64,000 nucleotides of DNA from Lepidodermella squamata. Lineage: Eukaryota; Gastrotricha. The notes below the pieces were generated by a model, which saw nothing but the letters and a program-made list of their open reading frames with translations, searched no databases and was not told the origin of the DNA. The stretch covers positions 434,001 to 498,000 of the forward strand of contig JBLDXI010000043.1 of the NCBI GenBank assembly GCA_047495785.1, given 5' to 3'. The position numbers and the translations under genes were made by a program. Positions 46,803-59,725 of this stretch are shown here, piece by piece (within the stretch, counting starts at the first letter, position 1; every line of letters begins with the position of its first letter).

Positions 46803-46910
46803 GCTTTTAATTGATAATTGAAAAAATGAGAAAAGACTTCCGACAATATGATTCTGATTTTATTGACGACCACTGGTAATAAATGCAATTTAAAATTCCT
46901 TCTTAGCAGT

Positions 46911-47398
46911 TGAAACGTGAATTAGAGTTGGCAGTAGAATTATATTTTGAGCTTGGGGGAGGGGGGGGGTGATTTAATACATATAAAGTTTAACCTGGGG
47001 CGCATTCTGGGCATTCTGGGGCGCTTAAACCTAGTTAGGAATTCCACCTAGTCATCGGCGTTGATATACGAGCCATATGTTGTTTGTTTATCTAATCTTC
47101 GGGGTCCTTGGCGCCCGTTTTTGAAGGAAAAGAACCCATCATACCCCACGAACACACCGTATTTTGCTCATTGTGACGCCGTATTTGCGTCGCAAGATAA
47201 AATCTAACAATAGAGCAGCCTGCAGGTCCTACAGGCTGAATTATTGCATTCGAGGATGGTTTGGTAAATGAGGACAGTAGGCGAAAAATGAGCCGGTTTT
47301 GCTGCAGGAAGTTGTGATATTCAGATTTTTCTTGAGACGCAATTTCGGCGTCACAATGCTCAATAATCTAATTCATTCAAGTGTTCGGTTCTGCAGCT
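46911..47398. other. spacer before the intact NEK-like kinase
   Basis: Contains a G-run (about 46954-46970) and repeated CATTCTGGG units around 47000; no gene is supported. The kinase gene on the minus strand ends at 47399. Confidence 0.4.
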
Positions 47399-49025
47399 TT
47401 ATTTTTTTCCCGCCGCTTTATGCATTGCCGTGGATGCCTTCAGTATAGCTGGCAAGGCATTTTCATCTTTGAAGCGTTTTACATCCGCTTTCAGGGCATC
47501 CATATCTTTTTTAACCATTGCTCTGATTTCAGCCAGTTCTGAGGCCAGCTGCCGATGACCGGTCTTCAAGGCGTTAATTTCTTCCCTAGCCTTGTCCATG
47601 GCTGCGGCCTCCACTCTTCTCACGCGATCCTGCAGCAGCTCGTCGGCAAGCACATCAGCTATAGTTGCTCGATCTTTTATGTCGACAACCATCATTTTCC
47701 GTTCAATAAGTGGCCGAAACTCGGCGTGAATCTCAGGGATTTGGGGCCTTGTAATATCTTGGTGATATACATGCGGGTACTAAGCAAGGTTATAAACGTA
47801 AAGTATTAAGGCAAAGATGGCAATGTAAGTGTCCTACGGGAAGGAATAGCGCCGCAAGCTCGAACGCAACCACTCCCAACGACCAGACGTCGGATTTGAG
47901 TGAGTAGAATGGCTGGTCCTGCAACCTCTCAGGCGCTAAGTGCGTCAAGCTGCCGGGATTCGACCTCAACGAGGCTGATGTGCTGAAACGAATAGAACGG
48001 GCATCAGATTCAACAGATTATTGAAAAAGAAAGAAGTGCAACTTTCAGTTATTTTTGGAAAAGATGAAAGAAAAGTCGTTGAGTATGGGTCGATCTAGGC
48101 CTTATTTGATGTTAACCCTATGCATAATGCGCATAGGTTTATTCAAAATTTGGCTGGGTTTTCTCATTATAAAAAAAGCAGGAATCCGCTGAGCGTGAAC
48201 CGAATGGGAAGTCATTTTGTAAAACAAGTAATTTCTGCCCTCAATTCTGCTCAATTATTTGATTTTTGCTAGGAAACTCCTTTCGGCCTTTCAGATATGT
48301 TTTGGGACAAGGCAATTCTGCGTACTCATCTCAATATCTGAAAAGCTTCAGCTCTCTCATTTCGCAGCGGTCATGAGAAAAACAGAAGAATTTTCCCGTA
48401 TGCTGGCTTACTTTGGCATTACCCGTGACACCCCGAAATCGCCGAGTTTTAAGACCTTTGATCGCAAATCGTCCGCAGGGTAGCTGCTTGGGCCGTTGGC
48501 CTCGTACAGGAAAATGTTGTTAGACTTGATATCGCGGTGCATGATTTTTCTGTCATGCAGCCAGGAAACAGCCGATCCGAGCTGAGCTAGGGACTGGCTT
48601 ATTTCTCGCGACGAGAAAAACGGATCCTCTTGCCGATTCTTACGAGCCTGGACAGCTTGATAAAGGTCTCCGCCCTCGCAGTGCTCCATCACAATGTGGA
48701 ACGTCTGATCGACCTGGAACCAAGCAAAGGCCTTGACAATGTTGTTATGGTCCTGGAGTTTTCGCATAAACAGCGGCTCTTGGTAAATCATTTCCTGCAA
48801 CCGCTCCACTCGGCTGTCGCTTCTGTCCTGAATTTGTTCAAGGATGTCGACTTGTTTCAGCACAAAGTTCTGCATGCCATTCAGAACGATGCCGGGCTGC
48901 TTCACCTGCACGAGAGACGCGATGCCGAAACCTCCACCTCCGATGCGTTTCGACACCTCGAAATCGCTTTTCGAAACCTGGCGCGCGAATACATCGGGAT
49001 CAAAAAAGAATAACGGAGACTCCAT
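47399..49025 (-). CDS. NEK-like serine/threonine kinase with coiled-coil tail (copy 2)
   Basis: Three exons on the minus strand: 49025-48412, 47982-47838, 47779-47399; 379 aa. The start MESPLFFFDPDVFARQV aligns with the start of the 553-aa kinase. The glycine loop IGGGGFG, the beta-3 lysine in FVLKQV (Lys57), IVMEHCEGGDL, HRDIKSNNIFL (His163, Asp165), GDFGVSR and LAPER are all present, so it should be active. The GGDL and HRDIKSxNIFL signatures match the NEK family. Exon 3 completes the C-lobe (VDIKDRATIADVL) and adds a short heptad-rich tail ending at residue 379. Unlike its neighbour it has no ankyrin repeats. NEK kinases act in mitosis and cilia, which is only family context here. Exon 2 is 145 nt in both intact kinases, confirming the model. 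Confidence 0.87.
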
Positions 49026-50495
49026 GTATAATGTATAACTGAATCGGGTGTGAGATGTGCAATTTATCAAATTCAAGCAAGTACTCGCGACATATACGGC
49101 AGAAAAACAAAGTAGCCAATTTTATCACAATGTAGCACCGATAGGAAAAAACACGCAGGTCAAAGTTGTACAAATGAGCCATTCAGTCTCATTATAATTA
49201 TATCTGTAAGAATCGTCTGGGCAGCGAAAACTCGATGATAAGTTTTATCATCACATGTGAGACAACGCGTGAGGTGGTTTGCCGAGGCTACCCGAGTCAC
49301 AATTTGGTTCAGATAAAAATGGTTTCAGAAAAAACTACGATCCGAAAAATCAGCTGCGTCAATAAGCAGACAACGATTGGAAAGATGTAATGATGCCTCG
49401 CTGTGGCAAAATTAACGCGTTACTTTTTAATTGGAAAAATAAAGAACAAGAAGGCGTGTAGAAGGACCGGTAGAAAGCAATTAGTACAAAAGGAGACATC
49501 GGTGCGTCCGGCTAGCAGCTAGCAGTACCCCCGACAACCCGATTTTCAAAGTTAACCCTTTCACGGCGAAATTTCTTTTCAGCCAAGCAAAAATCGAATT
49601 TTCGAATTTTCCAGCAAAGTGAGGAAGGAATCGGAAAATCGACAACCGCGTATATGCTGTGGACGGATGCGCATATTTCCCACAAGTTTCTGATTTTACT
49701 AAATTTTCAATCCTGCTATTTTTTCGAGATCGAAGATATTGTAGACTCATCCGCATGAATTCATAGAAATTGTCAGCCATGTTTTCAGTTGTTCATGAAA
49801 ACAGAAAATCAAAATAGGTAGTCGATTGGACCCTGCCGGACAAGCCTGTGAAGTCAGATAGAGCAGGAAAATACCCAAGATATCGATTTACTCGATTGAA
49901 AAAAATAAGAAAACCGTGCATCGGTTTGAAATTTCAAAATTAATAGTATTCCGAGAAGGGAAAATATAAGAAAATTTGAGTTTCAGATTCTCGCTGTAGG
50001 CAACATTCGAAAGTACTACTGTATTTCGCCAACGGGTGTAAATAAATTCGTTATTGTGAGTTACCAAAGTCGACATTCCGAATTCGCCCTTCGGTTTAAG
50101 GAATTCGGTTTAAATAACAGTATGCAACCAGTTTTTTATACTTCCTCATGGCATGCACGATATCGGCGTTGGACGCTGCTCGGATCTCGTCTGGAACATT
50201 ATTATATCATGGCAAGATAATTAAAAATTAGGTGTTAACAATAAATGACATTCGATCAACTACCCAATTAGATTTATGAATTTTACAAGTCATGAGGTTC
50301 TCACACTTTTATTCATACCTAAGCATTATTGAACACGTTAAAACCAAAAAACACGATGCAACCAACATTGAAGAGTTTAAATGCGGAAATACTGCCACTC
50401 TGGCAACACGCTACACGCTGGTGAACATGTTGGTGTACAACGCTTCATTGATGAAACTGGAGAATTCTACATTCATCTTTTATTAATGACCAGAA
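49026..50495. other. spacer between kinase 2 and the serine protease
   Basis: Divergent intergenic region holding the promoters of the minus-strand kinase and plus-strand protease. A 99-codon minus-strand open frame from ATG 49780 to 49481 has no recognisable family, and a 64-codon frame at 50292 is likewise unsupported. At 50085-50096 there is GAATTCGCCCTT, discussed under rejected observations. Confidence 0.4.
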
Positions 50496-52276
50496 ATGCG
50501 CTTTTTATCATTAGTCACCTTGCTTGAGATTGTTTTTGGGAATGTCCAGGCACAAGACTTGGAATGCGGTGTGGCAAGACCTGACTTTTCACAAATGCCG
50601 AAACTTACCGGTCCGGGCAGCCAAGAAGCAGTTCCTCACGAATTTCCATGGATGGTGAGCCCAAGTCTCAAAGAAAGGCATTCTTACTTCAGCTAAAACC
50701 TGTCTAGGTCCGGCTAGAGATGCGTTACAGAGGCGATAGTGAGCCCTCGCATTGCGGAGCTTCAATAATCTCAAAAAACTGGCTCATCACTGCCGCTCAC
50801 TGCGTTGACCAAAGCGGAATTCAGCCTACTTCGTAATAGACCAGCGTATCAAAATTAAGTTTACCATCGCTTTCTCTACGTAGAATCAAAGCTCAGCTCG
50901 GGCGACATAACACAAGTCTGAAATCTGAGCATGGTTCGGACGAAATCGCAGTCATCTTACCAGCGATTGTTCACAGTCGATACATCGGGAGGCAAAACCT
51001 ATACGACAACGATTTTGCATTGCTACAACTTGCAAGCTCCATTCCGCAAAACTCATCGACAATACGGCCGATTTGCCTGCCGGACGCAAGCTCGATGTGT
51101 CGCAATAATTCATTCACTGTTAATTCGACCGATGGCTGTGAGTCAGCAGTCATTGCCGGCTGGGGATATTACAAATACAGTAAATGAAGTAAACACCCAA
51201 ATCACAACATATATTATATCCTTTTTTCTCACACTTCAGCTCGTACGTCCGATGTGTTACGAAAACTTGACCTTCAGGTCCGATCTCACGATACCTGCTC
51301 GCGTGAGTGGTCTCGCGATCCTGAACGTCCATTCACGCCGAGCGATGCCCAAATTTGCATGGTTGGCAACGGCGACGCTTGCTACGGCGATTCTGGTGGT
51401 CCTTTGATGTGCTCGAAATTAGGGCGCACGTTTCTACTTGGCATAACTTCCAACGGTGATGATACGTGTACCGGGCGGCTTCCAGGCATCTACAGCCGTA
51501 TTTGCCGTGTTTTAGATTGGATCTCGGAGAAGATGGTTAGCATCCAAGCCCGACGTAATGAATCGTGCTTAATACCGAATCTTGCCAACGGTTTTGTGAC
51601 TCGTGTTGATCCTGAAACTTCAAAGGACACTGGTGAAGTTATGGAAAGTGGCACTATGTTGGAAAGAGGCCTTATTGTGAATGTTAAATGCAACCCTGGT
51701 TACAAATATTCGTCTTCAATTTCTGTGGCTTCCTGTTTCCCTCCTCTACGGCCCGCATTAAGTGGAAGCTGTATCCCGATAAGTAAGAAAGAAATCCAAT
51801 TAAGCAGAGAAATTTGAGAAATTTCTTCCTATAGGCTGTGGAACTGTGCCTGAAATTGCTAATGGGTATTTAACGAGTTCAAACAGATCTGCCGCAACTT
51901 TGACATTGGTCTGCAATCAGGGCTATAGAGTTGTTGGACGGGGAATAAGTGAATGCCAAGCTAGCGGCAGCTGGTCTCCTCCCGGGAACTGCGCTACAAC
52001 TGGTGAGAAAATGAACTTCTGAAGTATTAACTTTAATTTTCTCGAAAAGATTGCGGAGAGCCTCCTTTAGTCCAGAATGGCCTCGTTTCGCCTGGACTGT
52101 CGAAAATCGGGGCAACGCGAAATGTTACTTGCAACCAGACGTTCAAGATTCAAGGAGATCGCATGATTAACTGCCTTGCCAACTCGACGTGGTCGAAACC
52201 TGGGAACTGTGGGCGAGATATCGAAGGGGGCGGTTCCGCATGGATCCTACTGGAGCAATTTCTCAGCCGGTTATAG
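50496..52276 (+). CDS. secreted trypsin-like serine protease with three CCP/sushi domains
   Basis: Six exons: 50496-50654, 50708-50832, 50884-51179, 51240-51782, 51835-52002, 52050-52276; 505 aa. A signal peptide (to about residue 19) is followed by a short pro-segment and a chymotrypsin-fold domain. The catalytic triad is complete: His84 in ITAAHC, Asp138 in DNDFALLQL, Ser245 in GDSGGPL. Asp239 six residues before the Ser predicts trypsin-like cleavage after Lys/Arg. Where zymogens have R-IVGG this has K-LTGPGSQEAVPHEFPW, so the activation neo-N-terminus is unusual. Three CCP domains follow (about 290-362, 363-418, 419-475), recognised by NGF/NGY/NGL, CNPGY or CNQGY, and terminal GSC or GNC. 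The layout suggests an extracellular, possibly haemolymph or immune, protease; substrate unknown. It is the only plus-strand gene among the kinases. Confidence 0.9.
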
Positions 52277-52402
52277 TGCTACAAATACTGATCTAAGCTT
52301 ATTCAAGCCCATTAGCACCTTAGGGCCTACCTCAATTTCGAAGCTCTAACCTTGTCCCAAAGCTAAAATTCGCTTGAATAACAAAAATTCATGAGTAACT
52401 CA

Positions 52403-52408
52403 AATAAA
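52403..52408 (+). promoter_or_regulatory. poly(A) signal of the serine protease
   Basis: AATAAA 127 nt after the protease stop. The remaining spacer to 52669 shows nothing else and separates this gene tail-to-tail from the minus-strand kinase. Confidence 0.5.
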
Positions 52409-52669
52409 CTAGTTTTTGGAAAGAGGCTCTGCAGTTACGGTCGAGCACTAGCAGTTCAATTTCTTAGCGTTGACGTGGTATAATACTACAGACCAAATGC
52501 CAGTAAAGTTCAATGACTTGAGTTCACTACTTCATGAAAACTTCAACTGAGAAAAGGCATTCTTCGAAAATTGTATGATTTTATTCTAGCTGTGACGACC
52601 GAAGACCAATAATGAAATCTAAAAATAGATTTCAGAGAAGATTCTCTAACAAGTGATGAATCACGGCTA

Positions 52670-55318
52670 CTAGTTGCATGACGCATATCCCATCTTTCTA
52701 AGATGTCCTTTTATGTCCTCACTCTTTGTCAAGCTGCACGGAAACTTGCCGTCTTCGTCCTTCGTGTCCAGGCCAGACATTCGTTTCGGCGTTAGCTTGT
52801 CCCCGAAGGCCAATATAGCTTTGACAACTTCGAAATTGTTGGTCTCGCAGGCGTAGTGCAGGGCCGTTCTCTTGCGACGATCTTTCGCCTCGATGAAGCC
52901 TTTCGCCGCTTCCAAGGCACTTCGTTCGGACAAGCCGTTGATCAGCTTCTCCCACTTGACCTTGGCGCTCAGTATGTTGTCGACGATGTTCGCTGGGTTG
53001 ATCGTTTCCTTTGACTCGCTCAATTCATGCAGCGGTGTTTCGTTGCAGACTGTTCTTCTATTGATCAAAGCTAGCGGATTGCATTCCTTTCCTGATAACA
53101 GCTCACCAACAGTCTCCAAGTCGCCCGTCAAACATGCGTTCAAAAATTCCTGTGTAAAAAGTTTGAAAGGCAATGTTAGCGATCTCCTAATCACGTTCAG
53201 CTCTAAAAGGTTCAGAAACTTAGGTATTATTTCTATCCTGAAATCTAAGGATTCAGTAATCTTAAATGTATCTTACACCATACTGCTCCGTTGTCGGATC
53301 CTTGGACAACTTCGTTTTCGCTTCACCGCATTCTGACGTGGCCATCTGAAAATCCGCTGCTAGGGCATTAATTTTAGCAACAGCCCGATTCAACGCTTCA
53401 GCTTGCAAAGCTTCTCGCGCTTTGATACCCTCCAGTTCTGCGTTGACCCTTCGAAATTCCGCTTTCATGGCCTTGATTTCATTCTTAGCCGTATCCAATG
53501 CTTCAGCCTCCAGTCTCCTCACGCGATGCTGCAGCAAATCGTCGCGAAGCACGTCAGTTATGGAAGCTCGCTCCTCCGGGTCGACAACCAACATTTTCGC
53601 GTCGATTAGTTGCCGGAACTTGCTGTGAACTTCAGGTATTTTAGGCCTTTCGATTGTCGCTTGATACACTACTTTGTACTGTTTGAGGAAACAAAAGTCG
53701 CGGAATGAATTAAGCAAGCTTAGATGAAAAAATGAACCTACAGGCATGACCAGCGCTGCCAGCTCGAACGCGACCACTCCCAGCGACCAGACGTCAGACT
53801 TGTAAGTGTAGGCTGATCCTCCATGCAAAGTTTCCGGAGCCATATTCGGTATTGTTCCGCAGTTTGACGCTTGGCATTCGGATGAGCTATGAATGGTATC
53901 AAGAGTAACAGATTCATACGGAGAATTGAAACAAACTTCGAAAATCGATTTTTTAAAATGCCGGGTAACCTCAATGTTGATAATTTGTCAACATTGCGTC
54001 TGAACGCCAGTTTACGCATATCAACTTGAATAATTTCATAAAATTATACCAATAATTTCGCCACAAATTGTACGCATGTTCTAATTTTGTTGAAATTTGT
54101 AATTCATCAATGCCAGCCTTTTATTTTATACTGAAAATACGAGGAAAATCTGAAAAATAAAATCAGAAAATTTCATTTGAAAAGATGCTGGTTGGCTGAT
54201 TTTGAATTTTCAGAACAAACTTAAAATTTTGATTATCCTTTCAATAATCATAGCAAAATTCCAGTCAGTAAGCCGAATTTAATCACTAAAATTAGCCCAA
54301 AAATACCTTTTAATGGTTTCGAAAATTTCATTATCAATTTCAAATTTCGCAAATTTTTAAAAGATCCCAGGCAATTTCTCAAATTATCACTGTCTAGTAA
54401 AAATTCCATTTTTTCAGTATTTTTTCAGAATTTCAAATTTTCAAAATTTGTGATTTTTTCGTATTTTAGGAGACAAAATGTGAGTGCTTGCGAAAAAGTG
54501 CCATAACCTATTTTTTCTAGCATGAAATATCGCTTAAAGATTTTTCAGGCCGTTGAAACGATATTTAAAAAAGCGATGCCATGTTTGAATACCTCACCCA
54601 TTATTTTTACAAATATGTTAACAAAAAAAGCTAAATTGTCAGCCAATTTAGCAAATCGAAGCAATTTAGCGCAGGTTACTCACGTGATCAACGGCCGGGA
54701 CAGCCCGAAATCGCCGAGTTTCAGGACCTTGGATCGCAAATCGTCCGCAGGATAATTGGCATCGCGTTTCCAAGTCAGAAAAATATTTTGGGACTTGATG
54801 TCACGATGCATGATTTTTCTATCGTGTAGCCAACAAACCGCAGAAGCAAGTTGAGCCAAAGATTTGCCGATTTCACCGCTCGAGAAAAACGGATCCCTGG
54901 CCCGCTTCCTACGAGCCTGGACGGCCTGATGAAGGTCCCCGCCGTCGCAATACTCCATGACAATGTAGAACAACATGTCGACCTGGAACGAGGCGAAGGC
55001 CTTGACAATGTTGTTGTGGTTCTGTAGCTTTCGCATCAACACCGGCTCGCGGTATATCATATCTTGCATTCGCTCCACTTGGCTCTCGTTTCTTTGGCGT
55101 TGAATGTGTTGCTCGATATTGACTTGTTTCAGGACAAACTGCCGCATGCCATTGAGAACGATGCCAGCAACTACTGACTGCTTTTTCACCGCGACGAGAT
55201 AGGCCTTGCCGAAGCCTGATTCGCCCTTGCCGAGGCGTTGCTTGAGCTCCGTGAAATCATTAACGGCGACTTGCCTAGCGAACACGTCAGGATCAAACGA
55301 GAATATAGGATTCTCCAT
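52670..55318 (-). CDS. NEK-like kinase fused to C-terminal ankyrin repeats (copy 3)
   Basis: Four exons on the minus strand: 55318-54684, 53886-53742, 53678-53277, 53149-52670; 553 aa. The kinase domain has a glycine-rich loop (GKGESGFGKAYLV), Lys64 in FVLKQV, IVMEYCDGGDLHQAV, HRDIKSQNIFL (His171, Asp173), GDFGLSR (Asp203) and MAPE, so all catalytic residues are present. The GGDL and HRDIKSQNIFL signatures are NEK-type. A coiled-coil linker (about 320-394) leads into an exon encoding divergent ankyrin repeats (395-553; FLNACLTGDLETVGELL, NETPLHELSES, RRKRTALHYACETNNFEVVK). Kinase 2 shares exons 1-3 but lacks this exon, so ankyrin repeats were gained here or lost there. Cytoplasmic or ciliary role inferred from family only. 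Intron 1 is about 800 nt of plain AT-rich sequence. Confidence 0.87.
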
Positions 55319-58300
55319 TTTCTGAAATAAATATGGATAGATACGTCAACAGTACATACTATAATGTAGCCTTACCCGCAAGCAAATGCTCAGAGCTGAT
55401 AAGTATACAATAAATTGATGATATATCGCATAGATAGAAAAGTAATAAATAATACGCAAAAAACAATCTTTCAATGGAGTAAATTAATTCGAGCTAGCGT
55501 GGCACGCTTCCAATTTTTTTGCACTATTTGTGTATTCCAACGCCTTGTCCGCCAATAATAAATTTATTTTTTCTAAAAATTAAGAAAGCAAATATGGGCA
55601 GCTTGGAAGATTTGAGTTTGCACAGGTAAATACTAGATTTTTCGTTCTATCGAACGATTCCAGATGTGCATCGCTAGCTCGTTGAGTCACTGTGCAATAA
55701 TTTATCGAAAATAGGTAAAATTAGCTATATCTATATAAAAATTGCTCTTCTTCAGCAGCGGTTGGCTTAAACAAAGATTTTTTAAATCCAAGATAATTCC
55801 GAGGCCCGTGCTCAGACATTTCTTTATCCAGCGATATAAAATTTTACTGGTAATAAATTTCGTAAATTCTTGAAATCAGGCACGATGGTTTATTTTAGTT
55901 TGGTCTTTGTAATCTCAAAGAAACTTTGCCCTCTGCCTCGATTTTGAACCTCTAACTTGGCCTTTGATGACCTTCTTCAAACTTGGGCAATTGTTTTGCT
56001 AAACTCATGAACGACCGGAAAAGGCGACGATCATAGACATATTTTTGTTTTCCGGAAAATTTCCAAAAATCACAGCTTCGAAAATCAGCCTCATTTCGGG
56101 TTCAGCCATTGTATTTCTAAAATTCGACATATTCGGCTTCTTCAAATCACCTTTATAGATTCAATTTCAGCTCATGCGTCGCCTCAAAAAACCGACAAGT
56201 CCTAATAAAAGCCAGAGGAAGGGTTTTTCTCAACTCCCACCTTGCTCAATGCATGAAACTCCAGGTTTTTTTCATTATTTGGTTTTTATTTCGTTAAATA
56301 TTCCTGAAGCCTGAGGGTCAATTCAGAAAAAAGCAACAACTACAAAAAATAACAATTTTGTAAAAATAAAATGAAGAGGACGAAGGTTCATTTTATTGTT
56401 GAAATATCGCTTAAATCATAGATAAATAAATGAGACGTGTCGTATGGTAGTCACCTTAATTGTGTGACACGACGGAAACTACAAGGTCGCTTTTCATACG
56501 GCGCGACTCAAATACAGCGCCGGGATGTGTGTGCCGGGATGATTCATCACCATTTTATGCTTTTTTCGCGCGATCGAAGAAATCACTTGGATTAAAGTAA
56601 TAGTCAATGTACGATGAAAAAGTGCTCAGTGATCAGGCGAAAAAGGTAACTTATGTAACATTCAAATCATATAGCTTCATCTTCGATTTGGCTGAAAAAA
56701 TCCACGGAGACTTGGATTATGATCAGCTTCAATTAAATATGTTTTATTGAGCCGACTAATTTTCCAATTATTAAAACCCCCAGCCAAAATAATTTAATTT
56801 TGCTCTAAAAATATATTAAATCCATATTTCTATCCAAAAATGAACGCATCAAAGAATTTCCAATCCAGCATGCTTGAATTCGATTGTCAAATTAGGCGAC
56901 ATTTCTCGGTTGGTAACTGCATCTTTTTTCATTACTTGATCTATTATTATTTCGCCACGCTAAAAATAGCCTTTGGCACCAGTTACGAAGAAGAGCAACA
57001 GAAGCAACAAAAGCAAAAACGCAGCTCAAATCGCAATATTCAATTCGACTGGCGACCCCGGTATTAACATGCTACACGTTTTTTTCTCGAGCTTTTTCTC
57101 CTCAGTTTGATAAGAAATTCCGGCAAATTTTGTTGACAAATTCAAAATTCAAAAAATAATAATTGCAAACATTGTCTAACATTTTTTAGTTGAAATAATG
57201 AAGGGAAAATGTCAGGAAAATTACCCCAAATTCCTTACCTTTTCATCATGTAGGCGAAGTTATTCCTGAAGATTTTACGGCAAATCTTAAAGTTTTTCTA
57301 TTTTCACCTGAATTATTGGAGCAATTTAAAATGCGTCTGGCTAACTTCGGTATCTTTCGTTTTTGAATAAAACTGTTTTTTATTAATTTCAAGCAATTAC
57401 ATCGTTCTGCAGTCGATAATTTCTCGATTTTCCACGCGAACGTCCGCAGCTGATTGAGATACGAAGGGATCCCAAATATCGACGGCGTTTAATATTTCTT
57501 AGAAGTTCAAAGTCTTATTTTGGATTCTTCAATGCGCCTGAAAACACTTTTGCAAGCTTTCAAGGATGTCATGATTGATCAGCATAATTCAAAATAAATT
57601 ATCTTTAAATTCAACGTAAAATTCTGTAAATGACACATTCTTTAAAATAGAATTCACAGGGGGTTGTGATCGAAGAGTGCATAATTTAGGTCATTTTTTA
57701 CCTTTTTCGAACAAATTATACCTTTTTGAAACAAATTTGTTTCAGATTTGCACCGCGCAAAATGAATGTTTTCTTCAAGGTAAAAGCAAAACTTTTCACA
57801 CTGCCGTGTTGCGTAATAGAGCTAAATGGCGTAACAATGCCGAGGCTGATCATAGAGACTCATTTTTTAGCATTGTGGGCTCGCGAATAACGATGAGTCA
57901 ACACTTCAAAGCCTCTCGAATTAAAAAATGGCGCATCTCACTTGAAATCTCACTTGAAAAATTATTTTGAAAAAAATCGAACTAAAGCGGTTCAAGATCT
58001 AAATCAGGTGTCTACATGATCGTCTCGGCTTGATTAATGATTCGGTTTCAAAAGGTCGTTGTTCGATTTCACCTTAGTTTCAAGAGTACACCGCTTCAAA
58101 AAGTCACGGTCGAAAAAGGATTTTATTATCTCTAAGGAGGCTGATACTTAATAGGCTAATAGCAGAGGAGACATTCGTCAGTTCGCTTGCCCTAAAATTT
58201 GCTACCGTATAATACCGAATTATAAAGCGGGACCGAAATAATGGGCAGGGTGCAGGGTTAGACCCTCCTAAGAATTTAATGTCTGTTTTACATCGATCTC

Positions 58301-59140
58301 CTGCTCTCAGGTGAGCACTTCATTTTTCTTAGAATGTCCTTCAAAACGTAGAGGACCGTGCCTAATAATTCGGCATTCATGGTGATCAATTCTCACCTTA
58401 TCTACCACTAGCGATTTTCTAAAAAATGGGACAGCATCGGAAGTCGGAATGGAAGCGATCTAGTTCTATTGTAGCAGGTATACCATTTTAGCGATCGTGT
58501 GGATTCAGGTGTTTAGACAGACTCGAGGAGTTTCAAGAGAAATTAATTATATTTCTATTGTTCGCGTGAATCATCCATCAAAAGCACCATGATTTTACTA
58601 TTTCTGGGGGTAATTTGGGGGTCAAATTGTTTCACATTTGTCACGATATTCCAATGATTTGAGAAGAAACATCACTTATTTCAGTGAGTAAACAGATACT
58701 ATAAGATACTTCGAATTACTTCTGAGAGTAAACGTGAAATTCGCGTAAAATTGTGAAAAAATCCCTTCGATCACCTCATTTTTGGGCAAAATTTTAACTA
58801 TTCCGTAATAATTCAGATGTATTCCCAGACAAAGTGAAACAAACTGAAGCAAAGCTCGAACATTTCGAAAAAATTTGATGCACCTTTCGATCACAACCCC
58901 CACAATTTGCCTTAATTTCGTAGAAATATTCGAAAATCGACCTTATTGAGAGGTTCCGCTTCAGTCCAATTTGGTTCCGCTAAAAGATATTCTGATTTTT
59001 ATACCCCAAGTATCAGTTGAGTCTTTTCAAGGACTGTTACGGAAAATATCCGATTTTCCTTCAATTTCCTTCAATCAGTGATGTCTTGGTCCGTTTACCG
59101 TTTACCATTAGGATTTTCAGAAAAAAACTCAAGACGAAAT
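55319..59140. other. long AT-rich intergenic region, no gene recognised
   Basis: About 3.8 kb with only short, unrelated open frames on both strands, the best being 75 codons from ATG 56840 with a Lys/Gln-rich end and no family match. No paralogy to the duplicated cluster, no tRNA and no clear terminal-repeat element were seen. It must contain the promoter of the kinase at 55318. Confidence 0.45.
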
Positions 59141-59725
59141 GTTGCCAGCACAGCACTCTTTATTTGATCGTTGAGTATGAATAAAAAGGATCGAAACGGC
59201 TCGACAACTGGCAGTGCTCATCAGCTGTTGTTGTTGTTGTTGGTTGCAAGCTATGATGATCCCTCAAATCATACATGAACATAATAACAAGGCAGTGTAA
59301 CATAGCAGGGCGATATAATAACGGCGCGACCTACTAATTAAGCAGCGCCTTAATATAGATTAATTACAGAGACTAGACCGTCATCATTTAGCACCAAGAC
59401 ATCGCATCAATTTGACACCATCATCATCATCATTTGGAAACACAATTATTGCTGCTACGCAATTACCATATAACATCTATTAACATCAACGCACATCGTC
59501 CAATCGCCAACGCAAAAAATATAGGGAAGATTTCAGTGAGAGTGAGTGAGAATGACAGTGAATGACATAGGATGAGGTAATTAGGAATAAGGAATTTGGG
59601 CGAGGCAAAGCGTTAGGAATTTCTTTTTATCGAGACCCGGCCGTCGTGACACAACTAGGTCAGTCATTTTCAATTGCAAGGGTCAATAAATAGTTGTCGA
59701 GTTGTCAATCGATCGATCAATCGAT
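59141..59725 (-). promoter_or_regulatory. 3' UTR and poly(A) signal of the myosin gene
   Basis: On the minus strand AATAAA lies at 59164-59159, about 560 nt after the myosin stop (59728-59726). The interval contains low-complexity ATC repeats (about 59409-59432) and a TTG repeat (about 59228-59242) but no open frame. The end point is inferred from the signal, not observed. Confidence 0.45.

Larger units (their letters stand above)
45541..46910 (+). pseudogene. shattered third polycystin copy, split by two nested insertions
   Basis: 45547-45740 matches the polycystin extracellular-domain coding sequence at about 41450-41640 (GACTGGAAGGACCAG, TTGCGAATCGGAGTGCCTCG, AATGGCGATCGCTG) with indels that destroy the frame. 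A short piece resembling about 42368-42400 follows, then sequence matching the gene's end and 3' UTR (AGATGA, GGCCGTGACATTTC, ATTCACGAAATG). The 3' UTR is interrupted by a MULE remnant and a retroelement, then resumes at about 46803 (AAAAATGAGAAAAGAC) to the poly(A) region near 46883. Large internal deletions separate the pieces, so it has no coding potential. It shows that the polycystin gene was also duplicated to the right. Confidence 0.82.

Noticed and set aside
50085-50096. GAATTCGCCCTT, identical to a common cloning-vector junction
   Set aside because: The match is only 12 bases, no vector sequence continues on either side, and surrounding DNA looks like ordinary spacer. Chance is the simplest explanation, though read-level checking would settle contamination.
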